Part shown: piece after piece, positions 52,972 to 60,883 of the stretch
How the letters are laid out: each line of letters begins with the position of its first letter
Numbering within the stretch: the first letter of the stretch is position 1
Assembly (NCBI RefSeq): GCF_003205575.1
Contig: NZ_PYBW01000004.1
Coordinates: forward strand, 23,469 to 87,468
Length of the DNA stretch: 64,000 nucleotides
Source: Streptomyces tateyamensis
GTDB lineage: Bacteria > Actinomycetota > Actinomycetes > Streptomycetales > Streptomycetaceae
Direction: 5' to 3'
Notes under the pieces: model-generated
Seen by the model: the letters and a program-made list of their open reading frames with translations, nothing else
The model's database searches: none
Told to the model about the DNA's origin: nothing
Translations under genes and position numbers: made by a program

Positions 52972-55704
52972 ATGCGCCTTCGATCAGCTGTGCCCAGAAG
53001 CCTCGCCGCGGCAGCGGCGACGCTCGGCACGGTGGTCGGCCTGCTGGCCGTTCCCGCGGCCGCGAGTCCCCCCACCGCCCAACCCGCCCACCTGCCCGCC
53101 GCCCACCAGCTGCCCGCCGCCCCCACGGCCGCGGTGCTGCCGCCCCGGGGCGCCGCGAACCAGGGTGACGCCGAGCGCTTCGCCGAGCGGTCCCAGGCAC
53201 TGCCCGCCGCGCAGCGGGCGCAGCCGGCCGCGCGCGCCGCGGCGTCCGCGAGCAAGCCGGCCGCCCGGGTCGCCAAGACCGCCACCCCCACGGCGGCCCA
53301 GACCTGCAACGCCTCGGACTTCACCGGCCGCAGCGGCAGTTCGCTGGCCGCCTACGTCGCGGCCTCCACCACCGACTGCATCAACTCGCTGTTCAGCCTC
53401 ACCGGCGCCAACGCCGCCGGCGCGTTCAAGCAGGCGCAGATGCTGCCGGTCGCGACCGCGCTCAACACTGCCGCCCGCCGCTACGACGGCACCGACGCCT
53501 CGGGCATCCAGCAGCTCGTCCTCTTCCTGCGGGCCGGCTACTACGCCCAGTTCTACGACCCCCAGGACGTGGGCCAGTACGACGCGAGCCTGGCCACCGC
53601 GACCAGGACGGCGCTGGACAGCTTCTTCGCCGGCCCGCACGCGCTGGACGTCACCGCGGCCAACGGCGACGTGCTGGCCGAGGCGATCACGCTGACCGAC
53701 AGCGCGGTGCTGCAGGACCACTACCTGGGCACCTACAAGCGGCTGATGGCCGCCTACACCAGCTCCTGGGACGCCGTCGCCAGCATGACCGGCGCGCTGA
53801 ACAACGTCTTCATGGCCCCACTGTGGCGCGGCAACCAGAACCCGGCCTTCGTCAGCGCGGTGACCGCCGACCCGAGCATCGTCGACGCGCTGAACTCCTT
53901 CACCCGGGCCAACACCCGGCTGCTGAGCACCGACAACGACGTGATGGACGCCAACGCCGGCCTGGACATGACCCGGCTGGTCGGCTACCCGGCGCTGCAG
54001 GCCAAGGTGCGCCCGCTGGCCCAGGGACTGCTCGGCATCTCGCAGATCACCGGCCCCACCGCCCGGCTCTGGGTCGAGGTGGCCAACCAGGCCTACAACT
54101 ACGACGGCGACAACTGCTCCTACTACGGCGTCTGCAACCTGGCCGACCGGCTCACCGCCGCCGCGCTGCCGCAGACGCTGGCCTGCGACAACCGCACCGT
54201 CATGGCCCAGTCGCTGTCGGCCGCCGACCTGAACGCGGTCTGCGCCAGCCTGCGCAACCAGGACCCGTACTTCCACCGGCTGGTCAAGGACAACGGCCCG
54301 ATCCCCGGGCAGTACGAGTCCAGCGTGCGGATGGCGGTGTTCGCCAGCCAGCGGGACTACGCGATCTACTCCTCGCCGATCTTCGGCAACGACACCAACA
54401 ACGGCGGCGAGACGCTGACCGGCGACCCCGCCGACCCGAACAACAAGCCGGTCTCGATCGAGTACCAGAAGCCGTACGACGACGGCTTCGTGGCCCGGGT
54501 GTGGAACCTCAACCACGAGTACACCCACTACCTGGACGGCGTGTACAACACCAAGGGCACCTTCGCCCAGGAGACCGTCGTCCCGGACATCTGGTACGTC
54601 GAGGGCTTGGCCGAGTACGTCTCCTACTCCTACCGCGGCGTCAGCTACGACGACGCGACGGCCCAGGCCGCGCTGCACACCTACAAGCTCAGCGACCTGT
54701 GGCAGACCCAGTACGGGGACACCACCCGGGTCTACAACTGGGGCTACCTGGCGGTGCGTTACATGTTCGAGAAGCACCCGGCCGACATGGCGAACATGCT
54801 GTCGCACTTCCGGACCGGGGACTACGCCGGTGGCGCCGCGGTCTACCTGACCGGGATCGGCACCCGCTACGACGCCGACTTCGACAACTGGCTGAACGCC
54901 TGCGCGGCCGGCGCCTGCCAGCAGGGCGGCAACCTGGCCAACGGCGGCTTCGAGACCGGCTCGGCCTCGCCGTGGACCACCACCGGCACCGCCACCGTGG
55001 TCAACTCCGCTACCCACAGCGGCGGCTACGCGCTCCGGCTGGGCGGCACCAGCCCGACCAACGGCGACTCGACCGCGGCGCAGACCTTCACCGTGCCCAG
55101 CGGCAGCACCCAGCTCTCCTTCTGGTACGACGTGGCCTGCCCCGACCGGGTCCAGTACGACTGGGCCACCGCGACGCTCAAGGACAACACCGCCGGCACC
55201 AGCACCACCGTGCTCGACAAGACCTGCGCCGCCAACTCCGGTTGGACCCAGGCCAAGACCCCGGTCACCGCCGGCCACAGCTACACGCTGACCCTGGCCA
55301 GCCACGACGACGACTACGCGGGTGACCCCACCTACACGGCCTTCGACGACGTGGTCCTCGGGGCGCCGGTCTCGCTGCCGGCCTGCACCGGCAACTCCTA
55401 CACCCTGGGCCAGAACTGCTCGCTGGCCAACCAATCGGCAAGCGCGGGCGGCCTGGACTACCTGGACGTCTACCTGCCGGCCGGCACCAGCACGCTGACC
55501 GTCACCACCAGCGGCGGCAGCGGCGACGCGGACCTCCTCTACAACGCCTCCACCTGGGCCAACTCCAGCAACGCCACCACCAGTTCGACCGGTGGCGGGA
55601 CCGAGCACTCGATCACCGTCAGCAACACCGCGGCCGGCTGGCGCTACGTCAGCCTGTACGGCCGCAGTGCCTTCAGCGGGGTCACCGTGAGCGCCCAGTT
55701 CTGA
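52972..55704 (+). CDS. Secreted M9 collagenase with carbohydrate-binding-like and PPC domains
   Basis: Secreted zinc protease of 910 residues, paralogous to the divergent gene: the same activator region (CNASDFTGRSGSSLAAYVAA), HEYTH zinc motif (NLNHEYTHYLDGVYN) and Glu in YVEGLAEYVSYSYRG. Its tail differs: instead of a PKD domain it has a jelly-roll-like module (NGGFETGSASPWTTTG to FDDVVLG) before the PPC domain (TSTLTVTTSGGSGDADLLYN). ATG 52972 follows AGGAGCAGAG and opens a good signal peptide (SLAAAAATLGTVVGLLAVPAAA). It would degrade collagen or gelatin-like protein outside the cell. Confidence 0.92.
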   Translation: MRLRSAVPRSLAAAAATLGTVVGLLAVPAAASPPTAQPAHLPAAHQLPAAPTAAVLPPRGAANQGDAERFAERSQALPAAQRAQPAARAAASASKPAARVAKTATPTAAQTCNASDFTGRSGSSLAAYVAASTTDCINSLFSLTGANAAGAFKQAQMLPVATALNTAARRYDGTDASGIQQLVLFLRAGYYAQFYDPQDVGQYDASLATATRTALDSFFAGPHALDVTAANGDVLAEAITLTDSAVLQDHYLGTYKRLMAAYTSSWDAVASMTGALNNVFMAPLWRGNQNPAFVSAVTADPSIVDALNSFTRANTRLLSTDNDVMDANAGLDMTRLVGYPALQAKVRPLAQGLLGISQITGPTARLWVEVANQAYNYDGDNCSYYGVCNLADRLTAAALPQTLACDNRTVMAQSLSAADLNAVCASLRNQDPYFHRLVKDNGPIPGQYESSVRMAVFASQRDYAIYSSPIFGNDTNNGGETLTGDPADPNNKPVSIEYQKPYDDGFVARVWNLNHEYTHYLDGVYNTKGTFAQETVVPDIWYVEGLAEYVSYSYRGVSYDDATAQAALHTYKLSDLWQTQYGDTTRVYNWGYLAVRYMFEKHPADMANMLSHFRTGDYAGGAAVYLTGIGTRYDADFDNWLNACAAGACQQGGNLANGGFETGSASPWTTTGTATVVNSATHSGGYALRLGGTSPTNGDSTAAQTFTVPSGSTQLSFWYDVACPDRVQYDWATATLKDNTAGTSTTVLDKTCAANSGWTQAKTPVTAGHSYTLTLASHDDDYAGDPTYTAFDDVVLGAPVSLPACTGNSYTLGQNCSLANQSASAGGLDYLDVYLPAGTSTLTVTTSGGSGDADLLYNASTWANSSNATTSSTGGGTEHSITVSNTAAGWRYVSLYGRSAFSGVTVSAQF

Positions 55705-55744
55705 CGGACGACCACGAGTCGTCCCGGACGGGACCGGTTGACCC

Positions 55745-55814
55745 GTCGGCCGGGCAGCGACCCTGACCCGGCCGACCGGACGGGCCCGCACCGAGTTCCC
55801 CGGTGCGGGCCCGT
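55745..55814. terminator. Double hairpin terminator
   Basis: GTCGGCCGGG (55745–55754) pairs with CCCGGCCGAC (55767–55776). ACGGGCCCGCACCG (55780–55793) pairs over 14 bases with 55801–55814. They lie between the collagenase and the convergent LysR gene. Confidence 0.85.
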
Positions 55815-55838
55815 CGCGTCCAGCCGGAGCCGTCGCGG

Positions 55839-56798
55839 TCAGCAGCGCGGGAGCCGGTACTTGCCGCTCGCCCAGGTCTGGAAGTGCGGGACGTGGGCGA
55901 TGAGGTCCTGGTAGGCACGGGCAGCGGCACCGAACAGGGTGACGGCGGTGGCCGCGGGCACCCGCTCGGGACTCCACACCAGCACGTACCTGGTCCACAG
56001 CGGCGTGCCGGCCAGCGGCTTCACTGCCACCCCCGCGATCGGGCGCAGGGTGGCCTGCACCACCGACGCGCCGAGGCCGGCCGCGATCATCGCCTGCAGC
56101 TGGTGGTGGTCGCCGAGGAACTCGTGCACGGCGGTCGGCGCGAAGCCGCGGGCCCGGCAGGCGGAGTAGAAGACCCCCGGCCAGCCGGCGCCGTCGTCGG
56201 GGGTGAGGAACCAGGGGCTGTCGGCCAGGTCGGCCAGGTCCACCTCCTGCTGCCGGCTCGCCGGGTGCTCGCGGCTGAGCGCCACGAAGGCGGGCTCGGT
56301 GACGATCCCGCGGTGGGCCAGGGCCGGCGAGTGGTGCAACTCCATGCCGGGGTAGTCGACCGCCAGGCCCGCGTCCGCCTCGCCCTGCTCGATCTGCCGG
56401 ACGATCTCCACCGTGGCGTACACGCTGCTGACCAGCGGAGCGAGCTGTGGCAGGGCGGTGCGCGCATGGCCGATCATGCCGGCCAGGATCGGCGTGTTGG
56501 TGGTGGCCAGGCGCAGCGGGGAGCCCGGATCGGGCGCCGCGTCGGCGCTGTCGCGGCCCAGCGCGTCCACCCGGTCGAGCACCTCGCGGGCCTGCCCGAT
56601 GACCTGGGCGCCGAGCGGGGTGGGGCGCACCCCGGCGGCCGAGCGCTCGAACAGAGCGCTGCCGAAGTAGCTCTCCAGTCGCTTCAACTGGCCGCTGACG
56701 GAGGGCTGGGAGAATCCGGTGGCCACCGCGGCCCGGCCCAGGCTGCCGGCCTCGGCGATGGCCAGCAGCATGCGGAGGTGACGGAATTCCAGGTCCAC
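55839..56798 (-). CDS. LysR-family transcriptional regulator
   Basis: A 319-residue regulator with an N-terminal helix-turn-helix (LRMLLAIAEAGSLGRAAVATGFSQPSVSGQLKRLE in two parts) and a periplasmic-binding-like effector domain (SPLRLATTNTPILAGM to PERVPAATAV). The GTG start lies about ten bases after GGGAGG. It is 148 bases downstream of the flavin reductase on the same strand and is the likely regulator of that cluster. LysR proteins usually need a small-molecule coinducer; it is unknown here. Confidence 0.9.
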   Translation of the reverse strand: MDLEFRHLRMLLAIAEAGSLGRAAVATGFSQPSVSGQLKRLESYFGSALFERSAAGVRPTPLGAQVIGQAREVLDRVDALGRDSADAAPDPGSPLRLATTNTPILAGMIGHARTALPQLAPLVSSVYATVEIVRQIEQGEADAGLAVDYPGMELHHSPALAHRGIVTEPAFVALSREHPASRQQEVDLADLADSPWFLTPDDGAGWPGVFYSACRARGFAPTAVHEFLGDHHQLQAMIAAGLGASVVQATLRPIAGVAVKPLAGTPLWTRYVLVWSPERVPAATAVTLFGAAARAYQDLIAHVPHFQTWASGKYRLPRC

Positions 56799-56946
56799 TC
56801 TGTACGCCTCCCGTGCGAGTTCAACAGAGCGACCCTAAAGCTTGCGCAACAGCTGGAACAGAGGCGCCGGGAGGCCTTTTCCCCCGATGAATCCGGCCCG
56901 GGCGGATAACAGAATTGCCCGCAGATCCCGGTGCACGCTCTCCGGC

Positions 56947-57435
56947 TCAGGCCGGGTGGCCGGCCTCGATGTCCGACGCCTGCTGGAAGGTCAGCGGCGC
57001 AGCACCGGTGCCGCGGCCGGCCGCCACCGGTTCGAGCAGGAAGCCCAGGTGGTCGCCGCCGTCGAACCGGTCGAGCACCCGGCCGACGAACCAGGCGGGC
57101 ACGTCCTGCAGCAGGACGGTGCCGCGGGGTCCGGGGGACCAGTCCGCCTGGGCGAACTTGTCCACCTCGTCGCCCGTCTGCCCGCCGAACAGCTCGGCCA
57201 AGGCGTGCCGGCGGGGCAGCAGGTGCACGGCCAGGTGGTCGGCGCCGCGGGCCACCCGGTAGGTGCGGTTGGCCCGCGAGAGCCAGACCGCGAAGCGCGG
57301 CGGCTCGATCGAGCACTGGCTCGCGAAGCCGACCAGGCAGCCGGCGCGCTCGGTCGCGGTGGCCGCGGTGACCACGTAGAGCGGGTAGTCGAGCAGGTCG
57401 GTGAAGGCGTCGAGGCCCTCGGGCGCGGCGCTCAC
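56947..57435 (-). CDS. Flavin reductase-like FMN-binding protein
   Basis: A 162-residue split-barrel flavin reductase domain (LDYPLYVVTAATATERAGCLVGFASQCSIEPPRFAVWLSRANRTY, read in two parts, holds the FMN-binding core; GTVLLQDVPAWFVGRV follows). Such proteins reduce FMN or FAD with NAD(P)H for a partner oxygenase. Its GTG overlaps the stop of the diiron protein gene by four bases (GTGA), which couples their synthesis and suggests that it serves that protein. Confidence 0.88.
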   Translation of the reverse strand: MSAAPEGLDAFTDLLDYPLYVVTAATATERAGCLVGFASQCSIEPPRFAVWLSRANRTYRVARGADHLAVHLLPRRHALAELFGGQTGDEVDKFAQADWSPGPRGTVLLQDVPAWFVGRVLDRFDGGDHLGFLLEPVAAGRGTGAAPLTFQQASDIEAGHPA

Positions 57436-58496
57436 CGCGGCGCTCCGTCGGTGTTCGAACCGTCCGCCCCGGGGGCGTCGGCCAGCGGCTGGAGCAGCGA
57501 GCTGCGCCCGTGCTGCCAGCTGTCCAGCAGGTGGCGGGCGAGCGCGTCCTCGACCACGCCCGTGGCCGCGATGCCGAAGGCGATGCCGTCGGCCAGTTCC
57601 GGCTCGGCGGCCACCAGCGGTGCCACCACGGTGCGCCGCACCAGCTGCTCGTGCACGGCGTCGGCGGTGACGTGCTCGCGGTAGAACCGGGTGCCCGCAG
57701 CGGAGGCGCCCAGGCGTTCGAAGGCCTGGGCGAGCCGGGCCGCGCCGGGCGGGGAGGTGATCTCCAGGGTGGCGAACTGGCCGACCAGGGCGGCGCGCAG
57801 CGAGCGGTGCAGGCCGAACATCGACTGCAGGTTGACCGCTGCCAGGCCGGGCGCCGGCACCGCGTCCAGGTAGTGGCCGTACTCCGGCTCCAGCCCGAAG
57901 TCGGCCATCATCTCGGCGAACAGCGTCGCGTGCGCGCGCTCCGGGCGGCCGGCGCCGTATTCGTCGAACTGAACGGTCATCAGCGCGGCCTTGGCCGGGT
58001 TCGGCAGCCGCGGCACCGCCCACAACTGCGGGTCCGCCTCCTTGAGGTGGTAGGGGGAGCGGTGGACCAGGTACTCGCGGGCCTGCCAGCGTTCACCCGC
58101 CTCGAGCAGGTAGCGGGAGGGCCCGGTGCCGCCGCCGGCCGGCTCGGTCAGCAGGTCGGCCAGAGCCTGGTCCAGCGCAGGCGGCCGGCCGACCGCCTCG
58201 CACAGCGCCGTCAGGAAGGCGTGCTCGAGGCGGGAGCGGGTGGCCAGCAGGCCCGGGTGCCACTCCCAGGCCGGGTCCACTCCGGCGAAGCCGGCGTAGT
58301 GCAGCTCGTAGCAGACGTAGAGCGAAAGCTGCAGGTCCTCGCCCCACGGGTCGAGCATCACCGGACCGGTGGGCACGGCGCCCGTCTGCGGTGGGCGGCC
58401 GAGAACGTCGATCAGCGCGGCGCCGAGCGGTCCGCGAGGGCGGGGCAGGGCGGGCGCGCGGGTGACGGGCGCGGGTACCGGAACGGGGGTGGGCAC
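57432..58496 (-). CDS. Iron-containing redox enzyme (heme-oxygenase-like diiron fold)
   Basis: A 354-residue member of the iron-containing redox enzyme family, helical proteins of the heme-oxygenase-like diiron superfamily (relatives include UndA and SznF). Candidate metal ligands sit in conserved blocks: YELHYAGF, RLEHAFL, EYLVHRSPYHLKEADPQLW, QFDEYGAGRPERAHATLF and FYREHVTADAVHEQ. GTG 58496 follows GGGGAGG. It starts six bases after the dimethylargininase-like gene and overlaps the flavin reductase. Related genes often lie beside a CDGSH protein and a HemK2-like methyltransferase, as here across the divergent promoter. The substrate is unknown. Confidence 0.88.
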   Translation of the reverse strand: MPTPVPVPAPVTRAPALPRPRGPLGAALIDVLGRPPQTGAVPTGPVMLDPWGEDLQLSLYVCYELHYAGFAGVDPAWEWHPGLLATRSRLEHAFLTALCEAVGRPPALDQALADLLTEPAGGGTGPSRYLLEAGERWQAREYLVHRSPYHLKEADPQLWAVPRLPNPAKAALMTVQFDEYGAGRPERAHATLFAEMMADFGLEPEYGHYLDAVPAPGLAAVNLQSMFGLHRSLRAALVGQFATLEITSPPGAARLAQAFERLGASAAGTRFYREHVTADAVHEQLVRRTVVAPLVAAEPELADGIAFGIAATGVVEDALARHLLDSWQHGRSSLLQPLADAPGADGSNTDGAPR

Positions 58497-58502
58497 AGCC
58501 GG

Positions 58503-59330
58503 TCACCTCCCCGGTCGCAGCTCGAGCACGCAGCACTTGGGACCGCCGCCTGCCTTGTGCAGCTCGGACAGCTCCACCGGCACCGGCTCGAACCCGCGGG
58601 CCGCCAGCCGGACAGCCAACGCCCGTGCGGCAGCGGGCAGCACGACGTGCCGGCCGTCACTGACCGCATTGAGCCCGAACGCCGCGGCATCCGCCTCGGT
58701 GGCCTGGATCGCGTCGGGGAACAGGGTCCGCAGCAGCTGTCGGCTCGCCGGTGCGAACGCGCCGGGGTAGTACATGATCTGGTCCTCCGTCAGTACGGCG
58801 AGGGCGGTGTCCAGGTGGTAGAAGCGCGGGTCGCTGAGGGTGAGGGTGACCACCGGCCGGCCGAGCACCTGCTGCGCCTCGCGGTGCGCGGCGGCGCTGG
58901 TGCGGAAACCGGTGCCCGCCAGGATCCGCCCGCCGGCCTGGAGGAAGTCGCCCTCGCCCTCGTTGGGCAGGCCCGCCCGCCGGACCGGGTGGTACCCGGC
59001 GCCGGTGAACCAGCGCAGGTGGGCCCGGGCCTCCGGCGCGCGCTGGTGGTGGCGGAAGCGGGCGATCAGCACGTCGCCGTCGACCACGGTGGCACCGTTG
59101 GCGGCGAACACCATGTCGGGCAGGTCGGCCAGCGGCTCCATGGTGTGCACCGTGTGGCCGAGGTCGCGCAGGGTCCGGCTCAGCCCGGACCACTGGGTCA
59201 TCGCCACCGCGCGGTCGACCCGCCGGGCGGGGTCCATCCAGGGATTGATGGCGTAGCGCACCGCGAAGTGGGTCGGTGGACAGAGCAGGTAGTGCCGTCT
59301 GCTGGCCGTGCGGGCCGGGGTCCTGGTCAT
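58503..59330 (-). CDS. Dimethylargininase (DDAH)-like amidinohydrolase
   Basis: A 275-residue pentein-fold hydrolase of the DDAH/arginine deiminase superfamily, which splits substituted guanidines such as N-methylated arginine to citrulline and an amine. The N-terminus HYLLCPPTHFAVRYAINPWM is as in mycobacterial and Streptomyces homologues, the catalytic His lies in RFYHLDTAL and the nucleophile Cys in GGGPKCCVLEL. ATG 59330 has GGAGG before it. In many actinobacteria this gene neighbours ornithine aminotransferase; here it opens an operon with a diiron protein, which is less usual. It may supply or remove an arginine-derived substrate. Confidence 0.85.
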   Translation of the reverse strand: MTRTPARTASRRHYLLCPPTHFAVRYAINPWMDPARRVDRAVAMTQWSGLSRTLRDLGHTVHTMEPLADLPDMVFAANGATVVDGDVLIARFRHHQRAPEARAHLRWFTGAGYHPVRRAGLPNEGEGDFLQAGGRILAGTGFRTSAAAHREAQQVLGRPVVTLTLSDPRFYHLDTALAVLTEDQIMYYPGAFAPASRQLLRTLFPDAIQATEADAAAFGLNAVSDGRHVVLPAAARALAVRLAARGFEPVPVELSELHKAGGGPKCCVLELRPGR

Positions 59331-59438
59331 CACCGCCTCCAGGGCGACGTCGACTGCGCGGACCCTGGTCGGCCCGCGCCAGGCGGGTGCCCGGGCGCGG
59401 GCCGCCGAAACGACCGCTGCGCGGGAGGGCGGGTCTGT

Positions 59439-59452
59439 CACCCGTACGGGTG
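59439..59452. promoter_or_regulatory. Palindrome CACCCGTACGGGTG in the divergent promoter
   Basis: A perfect 14-base palindrome between the DDAH-like and methyltransferase genes, 31 bases before the methyltransferase ATG. Its length and central place suggest a binding site for a dimeric regulator controlling one or both directions. No -10/-35 pair is clear around it. Confidence 0.55.
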
Positions 59453-59483
59453 TGCCGGACGCCCGGCTGGGCAGGCGCGCGGC

Positions 59484-60140
59484 ATGCTGCTGATCCGACC
59501 CCCTGGGGTCTACCCGCCGCAAGGGGACACCGCGCTGTTGGCGGAGTGCGTCCGGCGGGAGCCGCTGGACGGCCGGAGCCGGGTGCTCGACCTGTGTACC
59601 GGCACCGGCGCCGTCGCCCTGACAGCCGCGCGCACCGGGGCCCGGGTCACGGCGGTGGACCTGTCGTGGCGTGCCGTGGTCACCGCCTGGTGCAACAGCC
59701 GGCTGCACCGCCGGCGGATCCGGCTGCGTCGGGGCGATCTGCTGGCCCCGGTGACCGGCGGGCGCTTCGAGCTGGTGACGGCCAACCCGCCCTACGTCCC
59801 GGTCGACCCGCAGGGCGCCGGGGCGGCCCCCGCGGCCGCGCTCGCCTGGGACGCCGGCCCGGACGGGCGGTTGGTGCTGGACCGGATCTGCCGGGCGGTT
59901 GCCCCGGTGCTGGCGCCGGGCGGGTCCGTGCTGATCGTGCAGTCCGCGCTCGCCGACGTCTCCGCGACCTTGGCACTGCTGCGGGAGGGCGGGCTGCGGG
60001 CGAGTGTGGTGGCGCGTCGGCGTCAGCCGTTCGGCCCGGTCATGACGGCCCGGGCGGCGCTGTTCGAGCGGCTCGGGCTGATCGCGCCGGGCCAGCGCGA
60101 GGAAGCCCTGGTGGTGGTGCGCGGTGTCCGGGGACGCTGA
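59484..60140 (+). CDS. HemK2/MTQ2-like protein methyltransferase
   Basis: A 218-residue SAM-dependent methyltransferase. The SAM site VLDLCTGTGAVAL (about 33) and the NPPY catalytic motif (VTANPPYVPVD, about 100) mark the class that methylates the amide of a Gln in a protein or acts on related substrates. It is shorter than release-factor PrmC and lacks its N-terminal helical domain. ATG 59484 has only a weak GGCAGG. Its 3' end overlaps the CDGSH gene by 17 bases. This pair with an iron redox enzyme recurs in actinobacteria, but its target is unknown. Confidence 0.85.
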   Translation: MLLIRPPGVYPPQGDTALLAECVRREPLDGRSRVLDLCTGTGAVALTAARTGARVTAVDLSWRAVVTAWCNSRLHRRRIRLRRGDLLAPVTGGRFELVTANPPYVPVDPQGAGAAPAAALAWDAGPDGRLVLDRICRAVAPVLAPGGSVLIVQSALADVSATLALLREGGLRASVVARRRQPFGPVMTARAALFERLGLIAPGQREEALVVVRGVRGR

Positions 60141-60360
60141 CCGGGCCGTCGCCCGGGTGGTCATGGTGGCGGGCGGCCCACTGCTCGTCGAGGGGCCCGT
60201 GGAGCTGGTGCTGGCGGACGGCACGGTCTGCCGCTCCGACCACCCGGTGGTGGCCCTGTGCATGTGTCGCCGGAGCCGGACCCCGCCGTTCTGCGACACC
60301 AGCCACCGCAGGCGTGCCCACCCGGAGCGGCCCCCGGGCGGGCCCACCGCGCCGGACTGA
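60124..60360 (+). CDS. CDGSH iron-sulfur protein
   Basis: A 78-residue protein with the CDGSH [2Fe-2S] motif CMCRRSRTPPFCDTSH, in which three Cys and one His bind the cluster. The segment before it (VEGPVELVLADGTVCRSDHP) is the usual short beta-rich start. Such proteins carry electrons or sense redox state. The GTG start lies inside the end of the methyltransferase gene, so translation is coupled. It is a plausible electron donor for the diiron protein across the promoter. Confidence 0.9.
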   Translation: MSGDADRAVARVVMVAGGPLLVEGPVELVLADGTVCRSDHPVVALCMCRRSRTPPFCDTSHRRRAHPERPPGGPTAPD

Positions 60361-60883
60361 GCGGCGGCCGCGACCTGCATGGTGATGCTTCCCCGGAAAA
60401 GGGCCTTGGCGGGAGCGGCTATCTGAGCGGGAACAGCCGAGGGTGTGAAGGACAGCTTTACCCGTCGCACATTGGTGCAATTGTACTGTCGACACTGGTG
60501 ACGGCCTGGCTTCTGGGTACGGATGGCATGTCATGTATCGACTTCCCAAGTCGAGATTCGACGACTCCCTCCCGATCCCTGCCGAGCCGTCAGCGATGGC
60601 GCCGGGCCGACTCCCACGACCTACGGGTGGGCGGACGGCGCGGGCGATCGCTTCGTGAGCCGGTGCCGGCCCGCGGCCCGGGTGTCGAGCAGGGGTCGGG
60701 TGGTCGCGGAGTTTTATGCGGCGCGAAGCCGTCGGTCTCTCCCGTATGATCCCCGCCGGGGGTTTCATTCGTGGGGGAACCAGATCAGTTTCTGGACGCA
60801 CCGCTCCTTCTTGGCTGTCTTCTTCCGGTTGAGCCCCGTCGCGCCGCGGGTGACCGGCGGCACCACTTCGACGAAAGAGCGTG
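60361..60883. other. Long intergenic leader before the EEP/FG-GAP gene
   Basis: No gene is convincing in these 523 bases, which are less GC-rich than their surroundings. TCGACTT (60538–60544) pairs perfectly with AAGTCGA (60548–60554) over a three-base loop. TATGAT at 60743–60748 could be a -10 box. I looked for a cyclic-di-AMP riboswitch, common before Streptomyces cell-wall genes, and did not recognise one. Confidence 0.4.

Noticed and set aside
52984..55998. A 1004-residue open frame on the minus strand opposite the second collagenase
   Set aside because: It is antisense to a clear gene. Its composition (Gly/Val/Arg/Ala/Gln) is the usual mirror of GC-rich codon bias and it has no domain or start signal.
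56947..60360. A complete secondary-metabolite gene cluster
   Set aside because: There are no polyketide, peptide-synthetase, RiPP or terpene core genes; a small redox cluster is all the sequence supports.
60361..60883. Cyclic-di-AMP riboswitch before the EEP/FG-GAP gene
   Set aside because: I could not find the conserved core segments of that riboswitch; only a simple hairpin is visible.
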